6,342 nucleotides of DNA from Candidatus Ratteibacteria bacterium (GTDB lineage: Bacteria; CAIJMQ01): assembly GCA_028715665.1 (NCBI GenBank), contig JAQURI010000092.1:1-6342 (forward strand). The letters are read 5' to 3'. Below, piece after piece: positions 5,134 through 6,342 of this stretch. The position numbers and the translations under genes are program-made. A model generated the notes under the pieces. The model did not search any database, was not told the origin of the DNA, and was given only the letters and a program-made list of their open reading frames with translations. Positions within the stretch are counted from its first letter, which is position 1. Each line of letters opens with the position of its first letter.

Positions 5134-6272
5134 GTTTGGTTAATCTCTTCCAATATAGCCTTAGCAGTCCTTTCGGAAGCGCCTTTTTCCCCGAGTTTGT
5201 TTTTTACTTCTAAAAGTTCTTCCTGCATCGTCCTTATCCTGGTTTCATCCGCTAATATATTTAGGGCTTCTTTTGCTATCCGTGCAGGGGTTGCCTCAAA
5301 CTGAAAGAATTCAGGCACAATTTTCTTGCCTGCCACGATATTTGCCAGTCCGAAATAAGGTATTTTTACGAGCATTCTTATTAAAACGGACGATATTACG
5401 GATAATCGATAAATGATTATCATGGGTTTTCCCATAATAGCTATTTCCAAAGTAGCTGTCCCGGAGTTGACCAAAAGTAAATCGCATATATTCATGAAAT
5501 CATAGCTCTTGTCTTTGATCAGTTTAAAATATCGGAGATTTTTACCCAATAATGCTTCGATTCTTTTTGTATCTATATTTTCGGAAATTAGGACTGCGAA
5601 TTGCACATTCGGTATTTCTTTGGAGATTATATTGCAGGCGTTTATCATGACCGGCATGGAAAGTTTGACTTCTTTCCACCTGCTTCCCGGCAAAATTCCT
5701 ATAAGTATTTTATCGGGATTAAAATCAAAACGAGAAAAAGCGTCCTCTTTATTTAAGTTTGTTTTAACTATGTCCAGTAAAGGATGTCCGACGAAATGCG
5801 CTTTTATGCCGTACTCGGAATAAAATTTTTCTTCGAAAGGAAGGATCACGAAAAGTTTGTCAACATATTTTTTGATTTTTTTGATTCTATTTTTACCCCA
5901 TGCCCAAACCTGCGGGGATATATAGTAAAAAACGGGGATGTTTTGTCCTTTTGCAAGTTTAGCCATTCTCAGATTAAAGCCGGGATAATCTATTAATATC
6001 AAACAGTCCGGTCTTTCTTTTGTCAGTATTTCGGACAGCAATCGGAAAGCTGTTTTCAGGTCTCGGAATTTTTCGAAAACTTCTTTGAATCCGACGACCG
6101 CGAGTTTTTCCATGTCGGTTATTCCCGACAGGCCTTCCCGTTTCATCCTTTTGCCGCCGGCGCCGACAAAGGCGAGCGAATTATCCAAATTCTTAAGATT
6201 TCGAATTAAATTTGCTCCGTGAATGTCACCTGAAGGCTCGCCTGCAACAAGCATTATGGTTTTCTTTTTCAT
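5118..6272 (-). CDS. lpxB: Lipid-A-disaccharide synthase
   Basis: LpxB is a GT19 glycosyltransferase at the inner face of the cytoplasmic membrane. It joins UDP-2,3-diacylglucosamine and lipid X (2,3-diacylglucosamine 1-phosphate) to make the beta-1,6 disaccharide of lipid A. The 384-residue length is normal. Signatures in order: AGEPSGDIHGA (10-20), FVGAGG (35-40), ILIDYPGFNLR (92-102), YYISPQVWAWG (116-126), FVGHPLLD (160-167), GILPGSR (192-198), NSGTATLE (269-276) and NIVAGKKIVPEFFQ (301-314). The start is set by the conserved AGEPSGD spacing. No Shine-Dalgarno lies upstream. The last residues (INQTVNNG and the TAA stop) are encoded inside the decamer repeat arm, so the C-terminal tail probably varies between relatives. 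It is the first gene of the minus-strand series in the window; whether more lipid A genes lie upstream is outside view. Confidence 0.96.
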   Translation of the reverse strand: MKKKTIMLVAGEPSGDIHGANLIRNLKNLDNSLAFVGAGGKRMKREGLSGITDMEKLAVVGFKEVFEKFRDLKTAFRLLSEILTKERPDCLILIDYPGFNLRMAKLAKGQNIPVFYYISPQVWAWGKNRIKKIKKYVDKLFVILPFEEKFYSEYGIKAHFVGHPLLDIVKTNLNKEDAFSRFDFNPDKILIGILPGSRWKEVKLSMPVMINACNIISKEIPNVQFAVLISENIDTKRIEALLGKNLRYFKLIKDKSYDFMNICDLLLVNSGTATLEIAIMGKPMIIIYRLSVISSVLIRMLVKIPYFGLANIVAGKKIVPEFFQFEATPARIAKEALNILADETRIRTMQEELLEVKNKLGEKGASERTAKAILEEINQTVNNG

Positions 6273-6289
6273 ATTTTGGAGAGATACAT

Positions 6290-6326
6290 GATTACACCGA
6301 TTATTAAATGTAGATTACACAGATTA
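6290..6326. repeat. Direct repeat upstream of lpxB (GATTACACMGATTA, twice)
   Basis: GATTACACCGATTA (6290-6303) recurs as GATTACACAGATTA (6313-6326): 13 of 14 identical, offset 23 bp. Within each copy GATTA repeats at a 9-bp step. The stretch lies 18-54 bp upstream of the lpxB ATG, where promoter or operator sequence would be expected, but no good -35/-10 pair is visible. It may be an operator or another of the short-period repeats that fill the gaps here. The window ends 16 bp beyond it, so more copies may follow. Confidence 0.6.
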
Positions 6327-6342
6327 AAATGCAAATATAAAA

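Noticed and set aside
5509..5996. Plus-strand frames over lpxB (5509-5823, 5784-5996)
   Set aside because: Antisense to LpxB signature blocks, with no motif or ribosome binding site.

Overview
The window looks like a fragment of a Gram-negative bacterial chromosome. Lipid A synthesis (lpxB) and a lysophospholipid acyltransferase-like protein (DUF374) imply an outer membrane. Base composition is moderately AT-rich. The compact gene order, lysine-rich proteins, standalone hisC and QueH-type queuosine enzyme suggest an uncultured anaerobic lineage such as Omnitrophota or Elusimicrobiota. That placement is a low-confidence impression, because no taxonomic marker is present.

Layout from left to right. 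Positions 1-54 hold the first 18 codons of an exported or membrane protein on the minus strand, with its own promoter and the strongest Shine-Dalgarno sequence here. Positions 120-2129 (minus) encode the primosomal helicase PriA. A 147-bp divergent gap separates it from hisC (2277-3374, plus). Tail to tail with hisC is a minus-strand series that reads, in transcription order, lpxB (6272-5118), a DUF374 acyltransferase (5015-4356), queH (4266-3736) and an unrecognised 81-residue protein (3629-3384). Gaps in this series are about 70-110 bp, so it may be one operon, but the genes are not tightly coupled.

Functionally, LpxB makes the lipid A disaccharide and the DUF374 protein probably acylates a lipid at the same membrane. 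QueH finishes queuosine synthesis for tRNA, PriA restarts stalled replication forks, and HisC carries out a transamination in histidine synthesis. These are housekeeping roles. No CRISPR array, transposase, phage gene, tRNA or rRNA is visible.

The unusual content is in the gaps. Three of them carry two-armed, strictly periodic inverted arrays. Each has a different short core (TAAG/CTTA at 7 bp, CAGA/TCTG at 7 bp, GGTTAA/TTAACC at 10 bp), and in each all repeat units pair in one fixed register. A fourth gap has a perfect 15-bp inverted repeat, and a fifth a 14-bp direct repeat built on a 9-bp step. In three consecutive genes (lpxB, DUF374, queH) the stop codon lies inside the repeat. Start signals are also mixed: hisC has a near-consensus promoter so close to its ATG that its mRNA is probably leaderless, while the 1-54 gene and queH have clear Shine-Dalgarno sequences. 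PriA appears to lack the segment that holds the winged-helix domain in E. coli PriA.
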